Shown: piece by piece, positions 17,883-25,617 of the stretch | Numbering within the stretch: position 1 is the stretch's first letter | How the letters are laid out: every line of letters begins with the position of its first letter | NCBI GenBank assembly: GCA_029547185.1 | Contig: JAKPPU010000046.1 | Coordinates: 124,001 to 188,000 of the forward strand | Length of the DNA: 64,000 nt | Source of the DNA: Deltaproteobacteria bacterium | GTDB lineage: Bacteria > Desulfobacterota > Desulfomonilia > UBA1062 | Reading direction: 5' to 3' | The notes under the pieces: generated by a model | The model's input: only the letters and a program-made list of their open reading frames with translations | Told to the model about the DNA's origin: nothing | Databases searched by the model: none | Made by a program: the position numbers and the translations under genes

Positions 17883-18906
17883 ATCGTCCTCCGCCAGCCA
17901 GTCTCACGATTTCTATCTCTACGTCTTTGAAGTTCTTGTGTTCCTTTTGAATTTCTCTGAACACGGCAAGGGCATTGGTATTGTCGCCCATTGCCTTGTA
18001 GGTCTGGGCTATTTCATAGAAGATGCCGACCTTCATGTCCTTTGAGGCCTCTTCCAGGCAGGAGCCTTCTCTCAGGGATTGCAGGGATTCTTCGAACAGT
18101 CCCTTCTCCCGGTAGGTTATACCGAGCATGGCATAGGCATCGAAGAGCTTCTCACCCATGGCAATGACCTTGCTGAAGGATTCGATCGCCTCATCGAGCA
18201 GCCCGGTCTCGCGGTAGGCAAGCCCCATGTTGTAGAGGAAAAGAGGGTCGTCCTTGCCCTCTGCCGATGCATTTTCTTCAATGGCCCTAAAAACGCTTTC
18301 GACCCCTGTCTCATCGACGAGATTCTCGGAGGAGGCATCTATCTCGAGATCTCCCATCTCCTTGTCCAGCTCATTGTTGAGGTCGTAGAAATCCGTCTCT
18401 TTCACCTGGAGATGGGATGAATTTTTCGGGAGAGGGTCCATCATGCCCTTTTCACGGACATCGAAGGACCGGGCCTTCTTGTTCACGGTCCTGTGGGCCG
18501 GATCGAGTTCTGCCGCCTTCTGCATATACAGGGTAGCGGCCTCATTCTCTCCGTTTCCCTGAAGTATCTCGGAGAGCTTTACGTACTGGGTGGCTGCTTC
18601 CCGGGAAAACCCCTGTATCTCATAGAGCTCTGCCAGCTTCTCATAGGGCTTCCCCCAGGAGGGATTTATCTTGAGCGCCTGTTTGTACAGGGCTACGGCC
18701 TTCGGATAGAACCCCTTGCTGTTGTACGTATCCCCCAGGCGGACGTAGATATCCGAGGCTTCTTCGTTCTTGTTTGCCTTGAGGTACAGATCACCGAGTT
18801 TTTTCAGAAGCACCTGATCATCAGGCCGTTTCTCCAAGGCAGATTCGCAGGCACGTATTTCCTTTGACCCCTTGTTTCTTCCGAAGAGGGTGTCGAACAG
18901 GCTCAT
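17869..18906 (-). CDS. TPR-repeat protein of the MglA cluster
   Basis: A soluble 345-residue protein. The first 145 residues are TPR repeats (KKLGDLYLKANKNEEASDIY; PKAVALYKQALKINPSWGKP). A central charged linker (about 145-205) precedes a second TPR block (DPLFLYNMGLAYRETGLLDE; YAMLGITYREKGLFEESLQS). A similar N-terminal TPR domain occurs in proteins that scaffold polarity GTPases. It is the first gene of the leftward cluster and its 3' end overlaps the mglA start. Role as MglA scaffold is inferred from position. Confidence 0.85.
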   Translation of the reverse strand: MSLFDTLFGRNKGSKEIRACESALEKRPDDQVLLKKLGDLYLKANKNEEASDIYVRLGDTYNSKGFYPKAVALYKQALKINPSWGKPYEKLAELYEIQGFSREAATQYVKLSEILQGNGENEAATLYMQKAAELDPAHRTVNKKARSFDVREKGMMDPLPKNSSHLQVKETDFYDLNNELDKEMGDLEIDASSENLVDETGVESVFRAIEENASAEGKDDPLFLYNMGLAYRETGLLDEAIESFSKVIAMGEKLFDAYAMLGITYREKGLFEESLQSLREGSCLEEASKDMKVGIFYEIAQTYKAMGDNTNALAVFREIQKEHKNFKDVEIEIVRLAGGGRYGGH

Positions 18907-19058
18907 ACTCCGATACCTTTCATGCCAGGATGTGTCCCCCTTTAGCTCCCCGTCGTCTTTTCAATACATGGTTCATCGGTGTACCGATATACAAACTTTA
19001 AGACTTTAGCCGTATACCTAAATTATATATGGCTCGGGATTGGTGCATTTTTCATACC

Positions 19059-19102
19059 TTGACAATCGGAGTTTGACTCAAGCATGCTTGAGGGATGATA
19101 AA
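19059..19102 (+). promoter_or_regulatory. Promoter with 16-bp palindromic operator
   Basis: A 16-bp perfect palindrome CTCAAGCATGCTTGAG occupies 19077-19092. It overlaps the end of a possible -35 TTGACT (19073-19078) and fills the spacer before TGATAA (19097-19102, spacing 18). An upstream TTGACA is at 19059-19064. A dimeric repressor or MerR-like regulator could act here on the gene at 19120. Confidence 0.5.
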
Positions 19103-19119
19103 CAGGGGGTGGGAGAAAC

Positions 19120-19476
19120 ATGGATTTCATTCATCCTCTCCTGAATGAGGAGATCGATGCAATCGCAGGGCACTACACTATCACGAAGGAAGAGATCCTT
19201 CCTCACGAGAGGGGGCCGATACTCTATCTCGTAGGCTTTGCCTGCATGGACACCTCGTGCTGCGGTTACAAGGGATGCAGCTATGCCATCGTTGCAGGAC
19301 ATATCGAAGAGCTCCGCTGCGGCAGGTCAGAGGACGGCAGGATCGTGTCCAGAGTGGACCCCATTGCAGAGGATCTCCATGATGAGATTACCGGAAGGAT
19401 CTGCCTGAAAGAGGGCACCAGCCAGGTGCATATCACACTCGCATCAGGAGAGAAAAAGATCATGTACCAGGTGTGA
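19120..19476 (+). CDS. Cysteine-rich small protein, function unknown
   Basis: A 118-residue cytoplasmic protein starting at ATG 19120 behind GGGGGTGGGAG. The centre carries four of its six cysteines close together (FACMDTSCCGYKGCSYAIVA, about 41-60), which could bind metal or an Fe-S cluster or undergo thiol chemistry; further cysteines are near 67 and 95. The rest is a compact alpha/beta fold (HITLASGEKKIMYQV at the end). No signal peptide. It has its own palindrome-containing promoter and is isolated between the TPR-mglA cluster and the oppDF pair. I do not recognise the family. Confidence 0.78.
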   Translation: MDFIHPLLNEEIDAIAGHYTITKEEILPHERGPILYLVGFACMDTSCCGYKGCSYAIVAGHIEELRCGRSEDGRIVSRVDPIAEDLHDEITGRICLKEGTSQVHITLASGEKKIMYQV

Positions 19477-19542
19477 ACGGAGCTGCCTTAAAACCGGAGC
19501 GGCGCGAGCTTCCCGCGGGGAGCGGATACCCTGTAATAATGC

Positions 19543-19570
19543 TTGCCATGCTGACTCAGCATGGTATCAT
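19543..19570 (+). promoter_or_regulatory. Promoter with 19-bp palindrome in the spacer, upstream of oppD
   Basis: TTGCCA (19543-19548) and TATCAT (19565-19570) are 16 nt apart. A perfect palindrome CCATGCTGA-C-TCAGCATGG (19546-19564) lies across the spacer and the end of the -35. No T-run follows, so it looks like an operator rather than a terminator of the preceding gene. Confidence 0.5.
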
Positions 19571-19704
19571 GCATCGAAAATCTCGGAACCGACAGTGGCC
19601 GGATACTGCAGCTGACCGGAACGGCAGAGAGAATACAGGACATGCGCCGGCAGAAAGGCTGATAAACCGGCTGATCCGGGCGGAAGGCAGAAGACAGCAC
19701 GGAC

Positions 19705-20742
19705 ATGAATCACAAGGACGTTGAAAAGAAAAACAAGGGGGATACCCGGTCCGAAGGCAGGGAATACCTCCTCGAGATACAGGACCTGCATACCTATTTC
19801 CATACTCCCGAAGGCACGGTCAAGGCATTGAACGGCGTGGACCTTGTTCTGAAAAGAGGACATACCTTGAGCATCGTAGGCGAATCCGGATGCGGGAAGA
19901 CCGTGCTGGCCATGACGATCCTGAGGCTCATCCCCCAGCCCCCGGGAAGGATAGAGCGGGGCAGGATCCTCTTCGAGGGGACCGATCTGCTCTCCCTCGA
20001 CGACGAGGGGATTCGCGCTATCCGGGGGAACAAGATATCGATGATTTTCCAGGAGCCCATGACCTCGCTCAATCCCGTGTTCACCATCGGCTCCCAGATC
20101 GAAGAGGTGATCGCCCTCCACCAGCCCGAGGCAGCATCGACCAGGAAGCAGGCCAGGGAAACAGCGGTCGAGATGCTCGATATGGTGGGCATTCCCTTTG
20201 CCGAAAAGCGGATCGACGACTATCCCCACCAGCTGAGCGGAGGCATGTGCCAGCGGGTCATGATCGCCATGGCCCTTGCCTGCAAGCCGTCCCTCATGAT
20301 CGCGGACGAGCCCACGACAGCGCTCGACGTGACGACGCAGGCCCAGATCCTCTCTCTCATGGCCGACCTCAAGGAAGAGACGGGCACGTCCATCATCCTC
20401 GTGACCCATGACCTCGGCGTGGTCGCCCAGTCGTGCGAGGAGGTCGCCGTCATGTACACCGGCAATGTCGTCGAATATGCCGGCGTCGAGGATATCTTCG
20501 CCCTGCCGCTTCACCCCTATACGAAAGGACTGATGAGGTCCGTCCCCACGATAGACGCCAGGCAGAAGGGTGAGAGCCTCCATGCGATCCCGGGGAACGT
20601 CCCCATGCTCAAGGACATGCCCGGGGGATGCACCTTCCACAACCGCTGCGAAGAGGTCATGGAGATCTGCCGCAAAGAGTTTCCGCCGGTGTTCGTCCTC
20701 CATTCAGGGCACTGTGTAAGATGCTGGAGGTATGCGAATTGA
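19705..20742 (+). CDS. oppD: Peptide/nickel-type ABC transporter ATP-binding protein (OppD/DppD family)
   Basis: A 345-residue ATPase of the oligopeptide/dipeptide importer class. Walker A GESGCGKT (about 67-74), signature LSGGM, Walker B LMIADEP and the H-loop THDLG are intact. The family-specific C-terminal extension with conserved cysteines is present ([16 protein letters not shown]). Membrane permease and binding-protein genes are not next to it, so it must serve permeases encoded elsewhere. ATG 19705 has a weak ribosome site. It overlaps oppF. Confidence 0.93.
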   Translation: MNHKDVEKKNKGDTRSEGREYLLEIQDLHTYFHTPEGTVKALNGVDLVLKRGHTLSIVGESGCGKTVLAMTILRLIPQPPGRIERGRILFEGTDLLSLDDEGIRAIRGNKISMIFQEPMTSLNPVFTIGSQIEEVIALHQPEAASTRKQARETAVEMLDMVGIPFAEKRIDDYPHQLSGGMCQRVMIAMALACKPSLMIADEPTTALDVTTQAQILSLMADLKEETGTSIILVTHDLGVVAQSCEEVAVMYTGNVVEYAGVEDIFALPLHPYTKGLMRSVPTIDARQKGESLHAIPGNVPMLKDMPGGCTFHNRCEEVMEICRKEFPPVFVLHSGHCVRCWRYAN

Positions 20743-21707
20743 CGGGCCCTCTTCTTCAAATCCGCGGGGTAAGGAAGGTCTATCCCCTCTCGTCCGGGGT
20801 TTTCCGCAAGTCGGCGGGCAGCATAACGGCAGTCGACGGCGTCACTCTCGATATCTACCCGAACGAGACCCTCGGGCTCGTGGGAGAGTCGGGGTGCGGC
20901 AAGACGACCCTCTCGAAGCTCGTCCTCGCGCTCGAGGAGCCCAGCGATGGGTGCATCCTCTTCGATGATGTCGATGTCGGGCACGCAAAAGGGGATTCGC
21001 TCGAGAAGCTCAGAAAGGGAGTCCAGGTGGTGTTCCAGGATCCCTTCGGATCGCTCAATCCCAGGAGGAGGGTGCGGTCCATCATCGAAGAGCCCATGAT
21101 CATCCATCGTGAAGGAACGAAGGCGCAGCGCATGGAGAGAGTCCATGAGCTCCTCAGGATGGTAGGGCTCCACGAGGACATGCTGAACAGGTATCCCCAC
21201 GAGTTTTCCGGCGGCCAGCGTCAGAGGATATGCATAGCCCGGGCCCTGGCAGTGCACCCGAAGCTCCTCATCTGCGACGAGCCCGTGTCCGCCCTCGATG
21301 TCTCAATCCAGGCCCAGGTGATCAACCTCCTGGTGGACCTCCAGAAGGAGCTCGAGCTCTCTTACCTGTTTATCTCCCACAATCTCTCCGTGGTGGGCTA
21401 CATATCTCACCGCATCGCCGTGATGTACAAAGGGCGGATCGTGGAGCTCGCCGGGAGCGATTCCCTGTTCGAAGGCCCGCTCCATCCCTATACCAAGTGC
21501 CTCATGGCCGCAGTCCCCGAGCCCAAGCCGGGGCAAAGCCGGCGGTTCAAGTATGTACGGCGCAATGATATCCCGGCTGCCGGATCTCAGTCGGCCTGCG
21601 CATGCAGCACCTGGTGCCCCGATGCGGCAGGGGAGTGCGGCAGGGAGACCCCCGGCCTCCGGGAGGCGCGGCCGGGACATTTCGTCGCGTGCCATCTGGC
21701 AGACTGA
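20721..21707 (+). CDS. oppF: Peptide-type ABC transporter ATP-binding protein (OppF/DppF family)
   Basis: The partner ATPase of the preceding gene, 328 residues from ATG 20721. Walker [10 protein letters not shown], signature FSGGQRQR, Walker B LLICDEP and SHNLSVV are intact; it has the DPFGSLNPRRR segment typical of OppF. A TTG at 20739, overlapping the oppD stop and preceded 8 nt earlier by GGAGGT, is an alternative start. The C-terminus again has cysteines (CACSTWC), as expected for the family. Two hairpins lie downstream. Confidence 0.93.
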   Translation: MLEVCELTGPLLQIRGVRKVYPLSSGVFRKSAGSITAVDGVTLDIYPNETLGLVGESGCGKTTLSKLVLALEEPSDGCILFDDVDVGHAKGDSLEKLRKGVQVVFQDPFGSLNPRRRVRSIIEEPMIIHREGTKAQRMERVHELLRMVGLHEDMLNRYPHEFSGGQRQRICIARALAVHPKLLICDEPVSALDVSIQAQVINLLVDLQKELELSYLFISHNLSVVGYISHRIAVMYKGRIVELAGSDSLFEGPLHPYTKCLMAAVPEPKPGQSRRFKYVRRNDIPAAGSQSACACSTWCPDAAGECGRETPGLREARPGHFVACHLAD

Positions 21708-21794
21708 TTCTCCTCTCTTGAAGAGGTATCGTTCGGAAACCGTCATGCGATCGCCGGGAACGCAGGCTCTGGCGACCGGATACCCGAGGGGAAG

Positions 21795-21816
21795 ACCGCC
21801 GGAGGCGGTTTGTCTT
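21795..21816 (+). terminator. Rho-independent terminator-like hairpin downstream of oppF
   Basis: ACCGCC (21795-21800), loop GGA, GGCGGT (21804-21809), followed by TTGTCTTAT. The stem is short but GC-rich, with a partial T-run. Confidence 0.5.
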
Positions 21817-21845
21817 ATAGAGGGAAGCGTTTCTTCGTGTTCATG

Positions 21846-21869
21846 AGGCGGCCTTCACGGCCGCCTTTC
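21846..21869 (+). terminator. Second hairpin terminator between oppF and the opposing gene
   Basis: GGCGGCC (21847-21853) and GGCCGCC (21859-21865) pair perfectly around a 5-nt TTCAC loop, followed by TTTC. It lies between convergent genes and may serve both directions. Confidence 0.6.
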
Positions 21870-21896
21870 AGTGTTCTTCGATCTCTGGATGTATGA

Positions 21897-23594
21897 TCAG
21901 ATCATGATTCCGACCAGACCGCCGACCGCTGCCGCGATCCCTGAAACCAGTGCTGCACCGAAGACCCACCAGGCTGCAGATGCGGCGACCTTTCGTGCCT
22001 GGTCGGCATAATGGATGGTTTCCTCCTCGGTGCGCTGAATCTTTGCCGCTGCCTCCATGCGCATCCTGTCGGCCTGGTTGACGAGGCTGTCCCGGGCCTG
22101 CTCGATCCTTCCGATCACCTGGTCCATGTCTTCCCTGCTGATACCCAGCCCGCTGTTCTCGACCATCTGCTCCATATCGTGCTTGCTGATGGATTTGAGC
22201 CTGTTGATCATGGACTCACCGCCGGAGATGGGATTGTGGAGCATTTCTTCGAAATCCGCCTTGAGGGCGCTGTAGTGGAGCTCGGGATTGTCGAGCGAAT
22301 CGAAGTACCCTCTCATTTTGGATTCGAGCCTTCCCTCCTCCTGCTCTGCGGAAGTGCCTGCAGTTCCTTTGATCCTCCGGTACCCGGATTTCAGGGTGCT
22401 GACCGTGCCGGTGACCATACCCGCAATACGATCGGCCCTTTCCCTGCTCATACCCTCGCGCTGGGCCAGAATCGATGTTATGGTCGAGCGGTCGAACTCG
22501 CTGAGCCGAGACATGATGCCTTCGAGACCGGCCTTCGTGTTTCCCGACACGAGCTCGTCGATGTCGCGCTTGATGCCTTCCGGATTCAATTCGGGTTTTC
22601 CGGTGCCTGCAAGGTACTGCTCGACCTTGTGCCGGTACTGCTCTGCCTCCCGGCGGGACATGCCGGCCATCTCCATGAGCGTATCGGCGATCTTATCGGC
22701 GATGACCTTGTCTGACCTGGCCTCCTGGCTCACCGTTTTCGCAGCTCCCTTGACGGCGCTCACTGCTTCCTCGGCCTTGCCCTTCATCTCAGAGGGGGAC
22801 GGGGCCGCAGTCCCGGTGTGGATGCGTGCGGAGGCCATACCCTCGGCAGCCGATGCCTTGATGTCGATCTCTGCGTCGTCGAGAACCGAGTTGATCTCCT
22901 TTCTGAGCTGATCGTAATCGGGTCTGAGTGAATCGACGTAGTTCTGTATCGTCTTTCTCACATTGATATCACCGATGAGCTCACTGCGGACCGCATTGGC
23001 AATTTCCCGGGCAGTATCCGCTGCCTTCTGCTCATCCGATTTGCGGAGCATCCCTGATGTGGCGCCGGAAAAGGTCCTGAATCCCGATCGTACGAGGTCC
23101 ATGAGCAAGCCGACCATGGACGAGACCGCGGTCATCTCGAGCACTGCCGTAACGATGTAGAAAAGGCCCCAGATTGCGAGCCCGAGCGTGATGCCGGCAA
23201 AGATGTTCAGCGGCGTGCTGATCTTTACTGCGAGCCATGCGGCAAAGAACAGGGAAATGCTGGCGGTGATGATCGCCCAGATTCCGAATGCCGCGTTCAC
23301 CTCTCGGGCTGTCTTGGAGATCGAGCCGGATGGGTCCTTGCTTTCTCTTTTTTCTGTGCTGCCGGACCGTATTTTCTTCTCGACCTTCTCCGCACCCATA
23401 TGCAGTGCGCTCAAACCCACGGCGGCCGATAGGTTGGTGAGGATGAGCTGGAAGCCGAACGCCATGATGATCCCAGCGATCAGCGCGGTGAAAAATCCCG
23501 GACTCGGTATCACCGCCAATGCCGGTATCGATCCCTGCGCCAGGAGCGCGAGAGGAACCAGCGTTATGAGAAACGTAAAGGCAAGTTTTTTCAT
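21897..23594 (-). CDS. Large helical membrane protein with repeated G-[ML]-S-R motifs
   Basis: A 565-residue protein. Start ATG 23594 follows AAGGAG; a longer frame upstream has no ribosome site. It has a hydrophobic N-terminus (LAFTFLITLVPLALLA) and further membrane segments near 30-60, 110-135 and 145-180. A long, mostly helical, charged region (about 190-540) contains related units such as GMSRREAEQYRHKVEQYLAG, GMSRERADRIAGMVTG and GISREDMDQVIGRIEQARDS, each an Asp/Glu-rich helix pair. A final membrane segment with glycines ends the protein (VFGAALVSGIAAAVGGLVGI). It looks like a membrane scaffold or sensor; I know no named family and assign no function. Confidence 0.8.
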   Translation of the reverse strand: MKKLAFTFLITLVPLALLAQGSIPALAVIPSPGFFTALIAGIIMAFGFQLILTNLSAAVGLSALHMGAEKVEKKIRSGSTEKRESKDPSGSISKTAREVNAAFGIWAIITASISLFFAAWLAVKISTPLNIFAGITLGLAIWGLFYIVTAVLEMTAVSSMVGLLMDLVRSGFRTFSGATSGMLRKSDEQKAADTAREIANAVRSELIGDINVRKTIQNYVDSLRPDYDQLRKEINSVLDDAEIDIKASAAEGMASARIHTGTAAPSPSEMKGKAEEAVSAVKGAAKTVSQEARSDKVIADKIADTLMEMAGMSRREAEQYRHKVEQYLAGTGKPELNPEGIKRDIDELVSGNTKAGLEGIMSRLSEFDRSTITSILAQREGMSRERADRIAGMVTGTVSTLKSGYRRIKGTAGTSAEQEEGRLESKMRGYFDSLDNPELHYSALKADFEEMLHNPISGGESMINRLKSISKHDMEQMVENSGLGISREDMDQVIGRIEQARDSLVNQADRMRMEAAAKIQRTEEETIHYADQARKVAASAAWWVFGAALVSGIAAAVGGLVGIMI

Positions 23595-23792
23595 ACGTCT
23601 TCTCCTTTCCCCTCCTGCTTTTTTCCGGATGATGACCCGGATTGTGCTTTGGAGGTCAGCTGATGCCCTCCTCCTCTTTCTGAAAGTATATTGATACATG
23701 ATAGACAATCATATCGAAGCGGCAACTGTCATGAAGGGAAAGGAAATCGGGGCAGGCGGGCAAAAAGGTATGCGTGAAGGCAGATAAATGAC

Positions 23793-23821
23793 TTGACATA
23801 TGGAGGAAGCATAGCTATTAA
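23793..23821 (+). promoter_or_regulatory. Sigma-70 promoter of rpsT
   Basis: Perfect -35 TTGACA (23793-23798), 17-nt spacer, -10 TATTAA (23816-23821). Transcription would start near 23828, giving a leader of about 40 nt. Confidence 0.7.
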
Positions 23822-23867
23822 GAATCACCTCGGATTTTTTTCGATAACGAAGGAGGAATTGTAAGGA

Positions 23868-24134
23868 ATGGCAAATCATGCCTCAGCCCTCAAGAGGGTG
23901 AAACAGACCAGGAATAGAAGGCTCAGGAACAAGAGCTATAAATCTGCCATAAGCACGACGGTGAAGAAGGTATTCTCGTCCATCGAGGAAAAGAATGCCG
24001 ATGCCGCCAAGTCAAGCTACAAGCAGGCAATCGCCCGTCTGGACAGTGCGGCAAACAAGGGGATCCTGCACAGGAAAACCGCCTCGAGGAAGATATCCAG
24101 GCTAACCAAGAAGCTGAGCCAGCTGTCTGCCTGA
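23868..24134 (+). CDS. rpsT: 30S ribosomal protein S20
   Basis: An 88-residue, very basic protein with the S20 N-terminus MANHASALKRVKQTRNRR and the C-terminal KGILHRKTASRKISRLTKKL. It binds 16S rRNA early in small-subunit assembly. It stands alone behind a strong promoter, as in many bacteria. Start ATG 23868; a GGAGGAATTGTAAGGA stretch lies upstream. The 3' end faces holA with a large hairpin between them. Confidence 0.97.
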   Translation: MANHASALKRVKQTRNRRLRNKSYKSAISTTVKKVFSSIEEKNADAAKSSYKQAIARLDSAANKGILHRKTASRKISRLTKKLSQLSA

Positions 24135-24143
24135 TCACCCGCC

Positions 24144-24191
24144 GTTCCCGGCAGCGATCACCGTCAAAGGGTGTTTGATCAGGCCGGGAAC
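24144..24191. terminator. Inverted repeat between convergent rpsT and holA
   Basis: GTTCCCGGC (24144-24152) and GCCGGGAAC (24183-24191) pair perfectly; inside them GATCA (24156-24160) pairs with TGATC (24176-24180). The structure reaches into the last codons of holA, and no long T-run follows on either strand. Probable bidirectional transcription end. Confidence 0.5.
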
Positions 24192-25147
24192 ACGACTCCC
24201 ATTATCGCCTCATGCACCGCCGCATACGGATGGAGGCATCTTCCGGACTTGATGCCGTGCTCCACCTTGCGGATCTCTCCGAGCAGGGATATGAGCTGAT
24301 CTGCGCTCCATAACGATCTGCGGGAAGCGATCCTTTTCTCGACATACGGATTGATGCCTGGGACGCTGCTCTGTTTCTCGACTATGACCTGATAGTGCTG
24401 GGCAGCCAGCTTCTCGATGCGCGACAAAAGCTCCAACTCCTGGAGACCTGCGGTTTCGAGCTCGTAGAGCTTGAAGCCGACATCTTTTTTTTTGTCGAAA
24501 AGGGAGTCCAGAAAGGAGAAGACCGAGGGCTCCAGAGAGCGCATGACGAGGTACTCGACGTCCTTGATCGTGATCACCGGGCGGTTTCCGACATAGAGGC
24601 CGAGTTTTTCGATCTCGGAGGCGATGAACCAGATGCTGCCTCCGGTTGCGTCCGAGAGCAGGTACGCCGCGTCCTTGTCCATATTTTTCCCATACATCCT
24701 TGCCCGACTCAGGATCCAGTCGATAAGATCCCTTCCCTTGAGCGGATCGAAGCGCAGTATCTCCACCGAAGGCGGGAGCTTCTTCCCGAAGTCTTTCCCC
24801 TTTTTCTCCCTTCTGTCCGGTGTCCCTTCGATGGTCAGGATCAGGGTGGTCGCTTCACACGGGCTCTTGAGATAGGAGACGAGGGTATCCTGGTCTTTGG
24901 GGGACAGCTTGTCGGCGTTTCGGATGACGACGAGCCTCCGGTCGGACAGAAACGGCCAGGTGTTGCACAAGGCCACGACCTCTTCGATATGGTGGATCTC
25001 CTGTGCGGAATAGCAGGCATAATTCATCGACCCTCCCTCTCCCATGAGCGTGCGTGCCGAGGAAAGCTGCTCTTCGATGAGGAAGGTCTCCTCCCCGGTG
25101 AGGAGGTAGGAATCTTTAAGCGGCGGGCTTATTTGCGGGGATTTCAT
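24179..25147 (-). CDS. holA: DNA polymerase III delta subunit
   Basis: A 322-residue clamp-loader subunit that opens the beta clamp. It has the HolA layout: N-terminal YLLTGEETFLIEEQLSSAR, a RRLVVIRNADKL strand, the SLEPSVFSFLDSLFDKKK segment and the C-terminal helical domain ending ASRRSLWSADQLISLLGEIR. The P-loop is degenerate, as is normal for delta. It follows lptE with a 4-bp ATGA overlap; the leuS-lptE-holA order is common in this group. It converges on rpsT. Confidence 0.9.
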   Translation of the reverse strand: MKSPQISPPLKDSYLLTGEETFLIEEQLSSARTLMGEGGSMNYACYSAQEIHHIEEVVALCNTWPFLSDRRLVVIRNADKLSPKDQDTLVSYLKSPCEATTLILTIEGTPDRREKKGKDFGKKLPPSVEILRFDPLKGRDLIDWILSRARMYGKNMDKDAAYLLSDATGGSIWFIASEIEKLGLYVGNRPVITIKDVEYLVMRSLEPSVFSFLDSLFDKKKDVGFKLYELETAGLQELELLSRIEKLAAQHYQVIVEKQSSVPGINPYVEKRIASRRSLWSADQLISLLGEIRKVEHGIKSGRCLHPYAAVHEAIMGVVFPA

Positions 25148-25617
25148 AGGGTGACGGAAACCAGCGTCCGGGCGATCTGCTGGGATACCCTGTCGAAAGC
25201 CTCGGGGAGGGCGTCTTCGGCCCTGCCTCCCTGGCTGAACGTTCCCGTATCGGAGAAATTCATCTGCCAGAGCTCTTTTCCCTTTTCATCCGTGACGCGC
25301 ACGTTTACCGAGACAATCAGGCGGTACCGGTCACTGGATGAAAGGGAAGGGGACGTTACGGTTTGAACCGTGTACGAGGAGATCGTGCTCTTGAGGGTAT
25401 GGATGCTCCCTTTAGGGTCGACCATGCCCATGGACGTGAACGTCCTCTCGAGACTGGCGTCGAGGATCGCTCCTGCATCGATGAGCGTCGTTCCGTTCCT
25501 GCTCGGCGCCAGGGCGTACTTCTCCATGCTCCTCTTCCCGTCGAGGACGAACGAGTAAGAGCACGAGAGAATGCTAGCGCAAAGCAGCGATAATGTTAAT
25601 AATCTTGTTCGGGACAT
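25144..25617 (-). CDS. lptE: LPS assembly lipoprotein LptE
   Basis: An outer-membrane lipoprotein that plugs the LptD barrel in lipopolysaccharide export. From ATG 25617 (GAGG 7 nt upstream) it has a signal peptide and lipobox SILSC; a longer frame to 25644 is less likely. The mature protein has the LptE features: beta strands with alternating polarity, a region analogous to [20 protein letters not shown], and [20 protein letters not shown]. Its start lies inside the end of leuS and its end overlaps holA. The identification rests on context as much as on sequence. Confidence 0.8.
   Translation of the reverse strand: MSRTRLLTLSLLCASILSCSYSFVLDGKRSMEKYALAPSRNGTTLIDAGAILDASLERTFTSMGMVDPKGSIHTLKSTISSYTVQTVTSPSLSSSDRYRLIVSVNVRVTDEKGKELWQMNFSDTGTFSQGGRAEDALPEAFDRVSQQIARTLVSVTL

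Noticed and set aside
19473-19724. 83-codon frame before oppD
   Set aside because: No similarity, biased composition, no ribosome site, and it would run through the palindromic promoter.
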